In this document: piece by piece, positions 44,680 to 53,194 of the stretch
How positions within the stretch are numbered: the stretch's first letter is position 1
How the letters are laid out: each line of letters starts with the position of its first letter
Assembly: GCF_017114915.1 (NCBI RefSeq)
Contig: NZ_JAAUOE010000006.1
Location: 146,192 to 210,191, forward strand
Length of the DNA stretch: 64,000 nt
Source: Pseudomonas frederiksbergensis
GTDB lineage: Bacteria; Pseudomonadota; Gammaproteobacteria; Pseudomonadales; Pseudomonadaceae
Direction of reading: 5' to 3'
Position numbers and translations under genes: made by a program
The notes under the pieces: model-generated
The model's input: the letters and a program-made list of their open reading frames with translations, nothing else
The model's database searches: none
Told to the model about the DNA's origin: nothing

Positions 44680-46355
44680 GGTTGCACCTCCGCCAGCGCT
44701 GTACTGGCTTGCGGGTTCGGTACCGCACGCGTGCCGAGTACCGCCATCACGTATTGCTGAGGGTTATTCAACGCCTGTGCCGCCGCTTGGGTGTAGCGCA
44801 GCAGCGGCTCAGCCTTGAACGTCAGCACGATGCTCAGCCCCAGCAGAACGATGATCGGCACGCACTCCAGGCGACGCAGCAAGGGTGATGGCCGCTCTTG
44901 CGGGGTCCAGAAACGCTGGATGCCCAAGCGCGAGAAGGCGATCAACGAGGCCAACCCCGACAGGATCAACAACGCCAGCAAGCCCCATGCGCCGTTGGAT
45001 ACCGGTTCTTCGCTGCCCAGACCCAGCGGATTGAGCAAAGCGCTGAGCAGGCTGAGTTTGCCGATAAATCCGGAGAGCGGCGGCATGCCGATGATCAGCA
45101 AGGCGCAGGCGATGAAGCTCAGGCCGAGGAAGGCCATGGTCCAGGGAATCACCTGACCGACCACGGTTTTCTGGTCGTCATCGAGGTTGAAGCCTTTGGG
45201 TGGCTGCAAGGATTCCAGGGGCCGTGCAAGCAGCTCGCCGTCATCGTCCAGGGGCATTTCGTTGGCCGAGCGCGAGCGCTCGATCAACTCGGCCAGCAGG
45301 AACAGTGCGCTCAAGGCCAGGGTCGAGCTGACCAGATAGAACAGCGCGGCGCCGATCAGGTTCGGCTGGGCGAAACCGATGGCCGACAACAGGATGCCGG
45401 CCGACACCAGAATGCTCAGGCTGGCCATGCGTTCCAGGCGTTGCGCGGCCAGAATCGCCACGGCGGCGCAGACGATGGTCGCCATGCCGCCGTAGATCAG
45501 CCAGTCGCCACCGAAGTACGCGGAGGCCCCGGCCTGGCCGGAGAACAACAGCGTCCACAGGCGCAGCAATGTGTAGACGCCGACCTTGGTCATGATCGCG
45601 AACATCGCCGCCACCGGTGCACTGGCTGCGGAGTAGGCCGGCACCAGCCAGAAGTTCAGCGGCCACATGCCGGCCTTGGCCAGGAACGCCACCGCCAGAA
45701 TCGCCGCGCCGGCATGCAGCAGGCCGCGATCGGCTTCCGGCACCAGCGGGATTTTCAGCGCCAGGTCGGCCATGTTCAGCGTGCCGGTAACGCCGTAGAT
45801 CAGCGCCGCGCCAATCAGAAACAGCGACGAGGCCAGCAGGTTGATCGAGATGTAATGCAGCCCCGACGACACCCGCGCCCGGCCCGAACCGTGCAGCATC
45901 AGCCCGTAGGAGGCGGCCAGCAGCACTTCGAAAAACACGAACAGGTTGAACAGGTCCGCTGTCAGAAAGGCGCCATACAGGCCCATCAGTTGAATCTGGA
46001 ACAGCGCATGGAAACTCGAACCGGCACCGTCCCAGCGGGCCATGGCAAACAGCAGCGCGCTGACACCGATGATCCCGGTCAGTACCAGCATCAGCGCCGA
46101 CAGGCGATCGACCACCAGCACGATGCCGAACGGCGCCTGCCAGTTGCCCGGCAGGTACACGCCAATGGAGCCGGGCACGCCGGTGGTTTGCGTCCATTGC
46201 AGCAGCATCACGGCAATGCCCAGCCCCAGCAGGCTGGAGAACAGGTTGATTTTGGCCTTCAACGGGCGGTGTTTCTCGCCCAGCATCAGCATCACGGCGG
46301 CGGTCAGCAGCGGCAGCAGGATCGGTGCAACGATCAGGTGAGTCATCGCCATCAT
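44676..46355 (-). CDS. mrpD: Cation/H+ antiporter subunit D
   Basis: 559 residues, about 14 membrane helices, related to respiratory complex I NuoN/NuoM. Markers are LFNLFVFFEVLLAASYGLML (conserved acidic residue in a proton path), LLHAGAAILAVAFLAKAGMWPLNFWLVPAYSAASAPVAA (conserved Lys) and GMPPLSGFIGKLSLL. Overlaps C and E by four bases. With subunit A it forms the ion-translocating core. Confidence 0.94.
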   Translation of the reverse strand: MMAMTHLIVAPILLPLLTAAVMLMLGEKHRPLKAKINLFSSLLGLGIAVMLLQWTQTTGVPGSIGVYLPGNWQAPFGIVLVVDRLSALMLVLTGIIGVSALLFAMARWDGAGSSFHALFQIQLMGLYGAFLTADLFNLFVFFEVLLAASYGLMLHGSGRARVSSGLHYISINLLASSLFLIGAALIYGVTGTLNMADLALKIPLVPEADRGLLHAGAAILAVAFLAKAGMWPLNFWLVPAYSAASAPVAAMFAIMTKVGVYTLLRLWTLLFSGQAGASAYFGGDWLIYGGMATIVCAAVAILAAQRLERMASLSILVSAGILLSAIGFAQPNLIGAALFYLVSSTLALSALFLLAELIERSRSANEMPLDDDGELLARPLESLQPPKGFNLDDDQKTVVGQVIPWTMAFLGLSFIACALLIIGMPPLSGFIGKLSLLSALLNPLGLGSEEPVSNGAWGLLALLILSGLASLIAFSRLGIQRFWTPQERPSPLLRRLECVPIIVLLGLSIVLTFKAEPLLRYTQAAAQALNNPQQYVMAVLGTRAVPNPQASTALAEVQP

Positions 46356-46696
46356 TCTTTAGGCTCCCGGCCATCCACATGGTCGGTACCGGTCAGGCCT
46401 CGGGAGGCGAGCAGCACCACCAGGAACAGGGCGGTCATGGCGAAGCTGATGACGATCGCGGTCAGCACCAGCGCTTGCGGCAGCGGGTCGGTGTAGTGCA
46501 GCAAATCCTGAGGCACGCCATCCTTGATGTTCGGCTCCTTGCCGATAAACAGGCTGCCCATGCTGAAGATGAACAGGTTGACGCCATAGGACAACAGGCA
46601 CAGGCCCATGACCACCTGGAACGTCCGTGGCCGCAGTATCAGCCATACGCCAGACGCGGCCAGCACACCGATGGCGATTGCGATGACTTCTTCCAT
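46352..46696 (-). CDS. mrpC: Cation/H+ antiporter subunit C
   Basis: 114 residues, three helices, NuoK-like: AIGVLAASGVWLILRPRTFQVVMGLCLLSYGVNLFIFSMG and PLPQALVLTAIVISFAMTALFLV. It starts one base inside the subunit A stop and ends inside the subunit D start. Confidence 0.93.
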   Translation of the reverse strand: MEEVIAIAIGVLAASGVWLILRPRTFQVVMGLCLLSYGVNLFIFSMGSLFIGKEPNIKDGVPQDLLHYTDPLPQALVLTAIVISFAMTALFLVVLLASRGLTGTDHVDGREPKE

Positions 46697-49626
46697 CAGA
46701 TGGCTCCTTGGGTGGCGGCGGCTTTGACCGCGGGCCTGGTTTGCACACTGGTTTTATGACCGCGTACCGATTGGTGGGCGAGGGCGGTCAGGATCAACAG
46801 GGTCGAACCGACCACCACGGCGTACACGCCGACATCGAAGAACAGCGCGCTGGCGATATGAATGTCGCCCAGCAGCGGCAGTTCGAAATGCCAGGTGTGC
46901 GTGGTCAGGAACGGATACCCGACCGTCATCGCCCCGAGCCCGGTGACCGTGGCGAACAGCAGTCCGGTACCCATCCAGCGCAGCGGTCGCAGGCTCATTT
47001 GCGCCTCGACCCACTGGGTGCCGGCGACCATGTATTGCAGGATGAACGCCACCGACATCACCAGCCCGGCAACGAAACCGCCACCCGGTTGGTTGTGCCC
47101 GCGCATGAATAAATAGAAGGAGATCACCAGGGCTATCGGCAACAGCAGGCGCACCAGCGCCGCCGGCACCATCATGAAACCGAGCGCGGTGTCGCTGGCG
47201 TGACGCGGGTTGACCAGATCGGTCACCACGTCGGGCGCCAGCAAGCGCTGTTGGGCTGGCAATTGCAGGCTTTCTTTTGGCGGACGGAAGCGTCGCAGCA
47301 GGGCGAACACCGCCAGGGCCACGGCCACCAGCACGGTGATTTCGCCGAGGGTGTCGAAGCCACGGAAATCCACCAACATTACGTTGACCACGTTGCTGCC
47401 GCCGCCTTCGGGCAGGGCGCGACTGAGGTAGAACGAGGAAATGTCGTTGGGCGTCTGGCGGGTCAGCATCGCATAGGACAGCAGCGCCATGCCGCCACCG
47501 ACCGAAATCGACAGCGCCAGGTCGCGAACCCGTCGCACCCGCGCCTTGCGCAGGCTGCTCGGCAACGGCGACACCTCTTCGATCCGCCGCGGCAACCAGC
47601 GCAGGCCGAGCAGGATCAGCACCGTGGTCACCACTTCCACCACCAGTTGCGTCAGGGCCAGGTCCGGCGCGGAGAACCAGACGAAGGTCACGCAGGTCAT
47701 CAGGCCGCAGACGCTGACCATGGTCAGGGCCGCGAGCCGGTGATACTTGGCCTGCCACGCCGCGCCGAGGGCACAGGCAATGGCCAGCAGCCAGAGGATC
47801 ACGAACACGATCGAGCCCGGAATTTTCGGCCGATCGCCCCAGCTCAGGCTGCTGTGCAGCATCGGGATCACCCCGGCCAGCACGGCGGCGAGCACCACCA
47901 GAAACAGTTGGGTTTGCAGGCGACGGGTGCTGATCCGCCGTTCCAGGTGGCGGGCCAGACGCATCATGACCACCAGACTGCGTTCAAACAGACGCTTGCC
48001 GTCGAAGCGGCTGATCAACGGCGGGTAATTGAAGCGCCCGCGCTTGAGCTGATTGCGCAGCATCAGATAAAGCACGGTACCGCCGGACATGGCGATCAGG
48101 CTCATGATCATCGGTGCGTTCCAGCCGTGCCAGATTGCCAGGCTGTACTCGGGCAGCGTGCCGCCCACCACCGGTAACGCCGCCGCCGCGAGCAGCGGGC
48201 CGACCACTTGCGCTGGGAAAATCCCCACCACAAGGCAGGTAAACACCAGCAACTCCACCGGCGCGCGCATCCAGCGTGGCGGTTCGTGCGGGGTGTGCGG
48301 CAGGTCGGTGGCCTTCGGGCCGAAGAACACGTCGACGGTGAAGCGCAGGGAATAGGCGACGCTGAACGTCCCGGCGAGAGTCGCGATGATGGGCAGGGTC
48401 ATCTCGATCCAGGCCGTGGCGTTGATGAACACGGTTTCGGCGAAGAACATCTCTTTGGACAGGAAACCGTTGAGCAGCGGCACGCCGGCCATGGAGGCGC
48501 TGGCGACCATGGCCAGGGTGGCGGTGAACGGGATCAGTTTGATCAGGCCGCTGAGTTTGCGAATGTCCCGGGTGCCACTTTCGTGGTCGATGATCCCGGC
48601 GGCCATGAACAGCGAAGCCTTGAACGTGGCGTGGTTGAGAATGTGGAACACCGCGGCCACGGCGGCCAGTGGACTATTCAGCCCCAGCAGCAGGGTGATC
48701 AGGCCCAGGTGGCTGATGGTCGAGTAGGCCAGCAGGCCCTTGAGGTCGTTCTGGAACATCGCGCAGTAAGCGCCGAGCAACAGGGTGCAGGCGCCGGCCC
48801 CGCTGACGATGTAGAACCATTGCTCACTGCCGGACAGCGACGGCCACAGGCGCGCGAGCAGGAACACCCCGGCCTTGACCATGGTCGCCGAGTGCAGATA
48901 CGCCGAGACCGGGGTCGGTGCCGCCATCGCGTGGGGCAACCAGAAGTGGAAGGGAAATTGCGCACTTTTGCTCAGGGCGCCGATCAGTATCAGGGGCAGC
49001 AGAATAGGGTAGAGGGCATGCGCGCGAATCAGATCGCCGGCGGCCAGGACCTTGTCCAGGTCATAGCTGCCGACCACATGGCCGAGCAGCATGACCCCCG
49101 CCAGCAGACACAAACCGCCCGCGCCGGTGACCATCAACGCCATGTAGGCGCCACGCCGTGCATCGGCGCGGTGGTGCCAGTAACCGATCAACAGGAATGA
49201 GAAGAGGCTGGTCAGCTCCCAGAAAAATACGATCTGAATCAGGTTGCCGGAGATCACCAACCCGAGCATGGCGCCCATGAACGCCAGGAAAAACGCGAAG
49301 AAGCGCGGCACCGGATCGTCCGGTGACATGTAATAACGGGCGTACAGCGAAACCAGCGTGCCGATGCCCAGCACCAGCATCGAGAACAGCCAGGCGAAAC
49401 CGTCCATGCGCAGAACGAAGTTCAAGCCAAGGCTCGGGAGCCAGAGGAATTCTTCGCGGATCACGCCGCCATGGGCGATTTGCGGGTACAGGAGGGCGAC
49501 CTGGACGGTGCCGATCAGAGCCACCAGGCCAGCCAATAAGGATTCGGTGTTACGCGCGTTGTGCGGCAGCAAGGCTGCCAGACAGCTGCCGATAAAAGGC
49601 AGAAGCAGTAGAACTATCAGGGACAT
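46696..49626 (-). CDS. mrpA: Cation/H+ antiporter fused subunit A/B
   Basis: 976 residues. NuoL-like core with FWELTSLFSFLLIGYW (conserved Glu), GALSKSAQFPFHFWLPHAMAAPTPVSAYLHSATMVKAG (conserved Lys and His) and LNHATFKASLFMAAGIIDHE. The C-terminal third contains the MnhB-type domain (RGHNQPGGGFVAGLVMS). The A+B fusion with separate C, D, E, F and G defines the six-gene, group 2 (Pha/Sha) type. It exchanges external H+ for internal Na+ or K+, giving salt and alkali tolerance. First gene of the operon; its own ribosome site is weak. Confidence 0.94.
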   Translation of the reverse strand: MSLIVLLLLPFIGSCLAALLPHNARNTESLLAGLVALIGTVQVALLYPQIAHGGVIREEFLWLPSLGLNFVLRMDGFAWLFSMLVLGIGTLVSLYARYYMSPDDPVPRFFAFFLAFMGAMLGLVISGNLIQIVFFWELTSLFSFLLIGYWHHRADARRGAYMALMVTGAGGLCLLAGVMLLGHVVGSYDLDKVLAAGDLIRAHALYPILLPLILIGALSKSAQFPFHFWLPHAMAAPTPVSAYLHSATMVKAGVFLLARLWPSLSGSEQWFYIVSGAGACTLLLGAYCAMFQNDLKGLLAYSTISHLGLITLLLGLNSPLAAVAAVFHILNHATFKASLFMAAGIIDHESGTRDIRKLSGLIKLIPFTATLAMVASASMAGVPLLNGFLSKEMFFAETVFINATAWIEMTLPIIATLAGTFSVAYSLRFTVDVFFGPKATDLPHTPHEPPRWMRAPVELLVFTCLVVGIFPAQVVGPLLAAAALPVVGGTLPEYSLAIWHGWNAPMIMSLIAMSGGTVLYLMLRNQLKRGRFNYPPLISRFDGKRLFERSLVVMMRLARHLERRISTRRLQTQLFLVVLAAVLAGVIPMLHSSLSWGDRPKIPGSIVFVILWLLAIACALGAAWQAKYHRLAALTMVSVCGLMTCVTFVWFSAPDLALTQLVVEVVTTVLILLGLRWLPRRIEEVSPLPSSLRKARVRRVRDLALSISVGGGMALLSYAMLTRQTPNDISSFYLSRALPEGGGSNVVNVMLVDFRGFDTLGEITVLVAVALAVFALLRRFRPPKESLQLPAQQRLLAPDVVTDLVNPRHASDTALGFMMVPAALVRLLLPIALVISFYLFMRGHNQPGGGFVAGLVMSVAFILQYMVAGTQWVEAQMSLRPLRWMGTGLLFATVTGLGAMTVGYPFLTTHTWHFELPLLGDIHIASALFFDVGVYAVVVGSTLLILTALAHQSVRGHKTSVQTRPAVKAAATQGAI

Positions 49627-49761
49627 AGGCTTCTAATCTGCGGAAGTTTGTGAAGCATCATACGTGCCAGCTCCCTGATCACCAAACGCCAAGCTGTCGC
49701 AGAATCCTACAAGGTAGACGGAAAAACCCTGTTTTTCATTGTTTCCAAGGAGAGGGGGTTC

Positions 49762-49792
49762 GATCGTTCCCACGCTCTGCGTGGGAACGATC
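49762..49792. repeat. Hairpin repeat, second copy
   Basis: GATCGTTCCCACGC / GCGTGGGAACGATC around TCT; same arms as 32351-32379. Its right end overlaps the stop codon (49791-49793) of the EamA exporter, and it can serve as a terminator between it and mrpA's upstream region. Confidence 0.8.
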
Positions 49793-50729
49793 AGTGTTCG
49801 GTTTCCTGTATCGAATCTTCTTCGACCTCGGGAACAACTTTCCCCTTGGTCTTCAACTCACTGACAATCACCGCCGCCACAATCAACCCCGCCCCCACCA
49901 GCGCAATCGCCGGTAAGCGTTCCCCGGCCATCCGCCCGACAATCCCGGCCCACACCGGCTCACCGGCATAGATCAACGTCGCCCGGGTCGGCGAAACACT
50001 TTTCTGTGCCCAGTTCATCGCCACCTGAATCGCCGCACTCGCCGCGCCCAGCCCCAGTGCGCTGCACAACAGCAACCATGAGAAATCCGGAATCACTTCC
50101 CGGGTTGGTACCACCATCAGAAACGACAGCACCGACGTCACCGCCAGTTGCACCACCGTCACCCGGCGCACGTCGACCTGGCCGGCATAGGTGCTGATCA
50201 GAATGATCTCAGCGGCAATCGCCACGGCGCTGATCAATGTGGCGATTTCACCGGGGCTGAAATTGAACGAAGCGCCGGAGGGGCCCGACAGCAACATCAA
50301 CCCGGTAAAGGCCAACATGATCCCGATGCTCGGCATAAGCCCCGGACGACGCCCCAGCACCAGCCATTGCAGCAATGGCACGAACGGCACATACAGCGCG
50401 GTAATAAACGCCGATTGACTGCTGGGGATGCTCTGCAAACCCACGGTCTGCAAGCCGTAGCCGAGCATGATCGCCACGCCGATAAACGCCCCGGCCTTGA
50501 GTTCGAACAGCGTCAGTTCCCGCAGATGACGCCAGGAGAACAGGGCGACGATGCTCGCCGCCGCGGCAAAACGCAGGCCGACGAAAAACATCGGCCCGCT
50601 GACGGTCATCGCATGCTGCACCAGCAAAAAGGTCCCGCCCCAGACCATGGTAATCAGCACCAACACGCACTCAGCTTTGCTGAACCGTGAGAAACGGGAG
50701 GAAGCAGGGGAGGAGTTCACCGACGTCAT
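49791..50729 (-). CDS. EamA/DMT-family transporter
   Basis: 312 residues from the ATG at 50729 (AAGG upstream). Ten membrane helices in two EamA repeats: ECVLVLITMVWGGTFLLVQHAM, FFVGLRFAAAASIVALFSW, LQTVGLQSIPSSQSAFITAL and, in the second half, YAGEPVWAGIVGRMAGERL. Members export amino acids or other metabolites, so this is a likely exporter of unknown substrate. It diverges from the XRE-cupin regulator gene, which may control it. Confidence 0.88.
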   Translation of the reverse strand: MTSVNSSPASSRFSRFSKAECVLVLITMVWGGTFLLVQHAMTVSGPMFFVGLRFAAAASIVALFSWRHLRELTLFELKAGAFIGVAIMLGYGLQTVGLQSIPSSQSAFITALYVPFVPLLQWLVLGRRPGLMPSIGIMLAFTGLMLLSGPSGASFNFSPGEIATLISAVAIAAEIILISTYAGQVDVRRVTVVQLAVTSVLSFLMVVPTREVIPDFSWLLLCSALGLGAASAAIQVAMNWAQKSVSPTRATLIYAGEPVWAGIVGRMAGERLPAIALVGAGLIVAAVIVSELKTKGKVVPEVEEDSIQETEH

Positions 50730-50776
50730 GACCTTGCGCGCTACCTGAGGGCGACGCACAATGCGCCGGAAGTTGG

Positions 50777-50788
50777 GCAGTATACTGC
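50777..50788. promoter_or_regulatory. Palindrome and -10 in the divergent exporter/regulator promoter
   Basis: GCAGTATACTGC, a perfect 12-bp palindrome, contains TATACT, a good -10 for the regulator gene. A dimeric XRE repressor bound here would block its own promoter and could influence the divergent transporter. Confidence 0.4.
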
Positions 50789-50801
50789 GCAACGCCACCC
50801 A

Positions 50802-51377
50802 GTGAGCAATATAGTGCACAAAGATTCCACCCAACGGGCTTCGGTGCTTCAACACGTCAGCCAGAACGTGCGACGGCTGCGCCACGCCGCCGACATGAGC
50901 CAGGCTGCCCTGGCCGAAAAGTCCGGGGTCAGTCGCCGGATGCTGGTGGCCATCGAGGCTGGCGAGAAGAACGTCAGCCTGACCACCCTCGATCGCGTGG
51001 CCGAAGCGCTGGACGTGGCCTTCAGCGACTTGATCCAGGCCCCCGACGCCCGCGACCCAAGTCGCATCAATGAGCTGGCCTGGGCCGGGAAAATTCTTGG
51101 CAGCAAAGCCGTTTTACTCTCCAAAGCCAGCGCCACCCGCGAGGTGGAACAATGGGAATGGTGTCTGCAACCCGGCGAAATTTATCTCTCGCAACCGGAT
51201 GCCGAAGGTTATAGCGAACAGCTATATGTATTCGAAGGGTGCCTGACCCTGATGCTCAGCGATCAGCCGCAGAAAATCGATGCCGGCGAGTTCTTTATGT
51301 TTGCCAGTAATCAGCCGTACTCCTATCGCAATGACGGGGACGTGGCGGCGCGATTTGTGCGTAATGTGGTGATCTGA
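50802..51377 (+). CDS. XRE-family regulator with cupin domain
   Basis: 191 residues from a GTG at 50802; a second GTG at 50814 is an equally plausible start, and both are close to the -10, so the mRNA has a very short leader. The HTH is VSQNVRRLRHAADMSQAALAEKSGVSRRMLVAIEAGEKNVS. The C-terminal cupin includes WEWCLQPGEIYLSQPDAEGYSEQLYVFEG. This architecture is common for regulators that sense a small metabolite. Divergent from an EamA exporter, the likely target. Confidence 0.88.
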   Translation: MSNIVHKDSTQRASVLQHVSQNVRRLRHAADMSQAALAEKSGVSRRMLVAIEAGEKNVSLTTLDRVAEALDVAFSDLIQAPDARDPSRINELAWAGKILGSKAVLLSKASATREVEQWEWCLQPGEIYLSQPDAEGYSEQLYVFEGCLTLMLSDQPQKIDAGEFFMFASNQPYSYRNDGDVAARFVRNVVI

Positions 51378-51466
51378 CTGTTTGCCGGCCAACACCGGAT
51401 AAGCATTTTGCTGTTTTAAAGCTGCAAGTGTTTCTCGGAAAATTAACATTGATCAGTGAGAACGCC

Positions 51467-52894
51467 ATGACTGACACCCCACGCGGACAGACGAGCAACG
51501 CCCTCCGCCATGCGGACATCCTGATCATCGGCGGCGGCCTTAGTGGCGCGATGCTGGCGGTGCAATTGTTGCGGTTGCCCGGTCAGCGGCGGATTCTGGT
51601 GATCGAGCCGCGTGCAGAACTGGGCCGTGGCGAAGCCTATAGCGCGGTGGAGCTGGGCCATACGCTCAACGGTAACGCGGCGCGTATGAGCGTCGACCCG
51701 GACAACGCCGATGACCTGACCCAATGGCTGACCGAACACATCGCCGCCGGTGGTTGGCCGGAGTCGGATCAGCAGCATGTGCCGGTCAGTGAACTGTTTC
51801 CGCCGCGCGGGCTGTTCGGCGTCTATGTGCAACAGCGTCTGGCCGAAGCGCAGGCGCTGGGCGTGTTGAAGGGTTCGAATGTCGAGCATGTGCGGGCCGA
51901 AGTGGTGGACCTGCAGACCTCTGCCGACTCTGTGCAACTGACCTTGAACGATGGCCAGCGTCTGCAAGGCGCATTCGCGGTGCTCGCTACCGGCATGTTC
52001 CCGGCAGCACGCACGCCGCAGACCGAGTCCAGCGGTTTGAATGCGGCTGCACTCGACCCGTGGGACGTAGCCGCCATGCGTCAACTCGATCCGCAGTCGA
52101 CGGTACTGATCATCGGCTCGGGCCTGACCATGGTCGATGCCGTGGTGTCGCTGGAGCAGGCCGGGCATCGCGGGCCGATCGAAGTGTTCTCCCGTCATGG
52201 TTTGCTGCCGCATGTGCGCCGGCAGCCACCGGCATGGGTGGATTTTCTCGCTGAGAATCAAAGCATTCGCACGCCGCGCCAGTTGATGCGCGAACTGCGC
52301 CGACATTGTCGCGATGCCATCGCTCAAGGCATCGACTGGCAAGCGCCGCTGGACACCGTGCGGGCGCACATCGGGCGGTTGTGGAGCCAGGCGACGGATG
52401 TGCAACGTCGGCAATTTGTACGGCATGTGCGGCCGTGGTGGGAAAGCCATCACCATCGCTCGCCACCGTTGAGTGCCGAGTTGGTGGCGCGTTTGCACGG
52501 GGAAGGGCGGTTGCGGATTCAGGCCGCATCGTTCAAGGGGCTGGAATCTGCGACGGATGGCGAAGTCAGTATCCGCATCCGTCGTCGCGGCGAGACGCAA
52601 ACCTGCGTGGTGCATGGCGCGGCGCTGATCAACTCCAGCGGCATCGAATACGACTGGCGCCGGGTGGCGCGGCCGTTGCCGCAGCAGTTGCTCGCTCGCG
52701 GGCTGGTGCGTCCGGGGCCATTGGCGTTGGGCATTGCCGCCGCGGTTGACGGCGCGGTGCTAAGCGCCGATGGGCAGGTCGCCAGCCGTTTGTTCGCCAT
52801 GGGCCCGCCATTGCGCGGCATGTGGTGGGAGAGCACGGCGGTGACCGATGTGGCGAGCCAGGCCAAGTGGCTTGCGGCGCGGTTGGCGGGTTGA
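51467..52894 (+). CDS. FAD/NAD(P)-binding protein
   Basis: 475 residues from the ATG at 51467. N-terminal dinucleotide fold ADILIIGGGLSGAMLAVQLL, the RGEAYS and LNGNAARMSVDP segments of the NAD_binding_9 family, a second nucleotide motif TVLIIGSGLTMVDAVVSL, and ALINSSGIEYDW near the end. Related proteins are flavin-dependent oxidoreductases or N-hydroxylase-like enzymes with unknown substrates. 89 bp after the XRE-cupin gene, on the same strand. Confidence 0.82.
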   Translation: MTDTPRGQTSNALRHADILIIGGGLSGAMLAVQLLRLPGQRRILVIEPRAELGRGEAYSAVELGHTLNGNAARMSVDPDNADDLTQWLTEHIAAGGWPESDQQHVPVSELFPPRGLFGVYVQQRLAEAQALGVLKGSNVEHVRAEVVDLQTSADSVQLTLNDGQRLQGAFAVLATGMFPAARTPQTESSGLNAAALDPWDVAAMRQLDPQSTVLIIGSGLTMVDAVVSLEQAGHRGPIEVFSRHGLLPHVRRQPPAWVDFLAENQSIRTPRQLMRELRRHCRDAIAQGIDWQAPLDTVRAHIGRLWSQATDVQRRQFVRHVRPWWESHHHRSPPLSAELVARLHGEGRLRIQAASFKGLESATDGEVSIRIRRRGETQTCVVHGAALINSSGIEYDWRRVARPLPQQLLARGLVRPGPLALGIAAAVDGAVLSADGQVASRLFAMGPPLRGMWWESTAVTDVASQAKWLAARLAG

Positions 52895-53194
52895 CCGACA
52901 GTTGGAAGATGTTCTTTTGGGCCTCGTCGCGAGCAGGCTCGCTCCCACATTTTGATCTGCCCCCAAAATTTTGAACGGTTGCACCCCGAACTGCATCGAG
53001 CTCGCCGTGTCGTTCTGACACAGCTGATAATAATTTTCTTGTCGGCTGAATCTTTCAAAATGTGTGCGGTCTGTTTCACGCCAATGATGGCTGTTGTCAC
53101 TTGGCCAGTATTTCTGACATCAATTTCAGGGTGACTACGACCCTTCCTCTGCGGGCATCAATTTTCGCCCTCAGCACTTATGACATGGAGCGTT
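52895..53194. other. 300-bp gap before the tpsB gene, with a REP-like stretch
   Basis: Near 52923-52950 a single REP-like sequence (CGTCGCGAGCAGGCTCGCTCCCAC type) follows the FAD gene. The AT-rich part at 53020-53060 (GATAATAATTTTCTTG) is the likely tpsB promoter region. No gene is supported. Confidence 0.45.
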
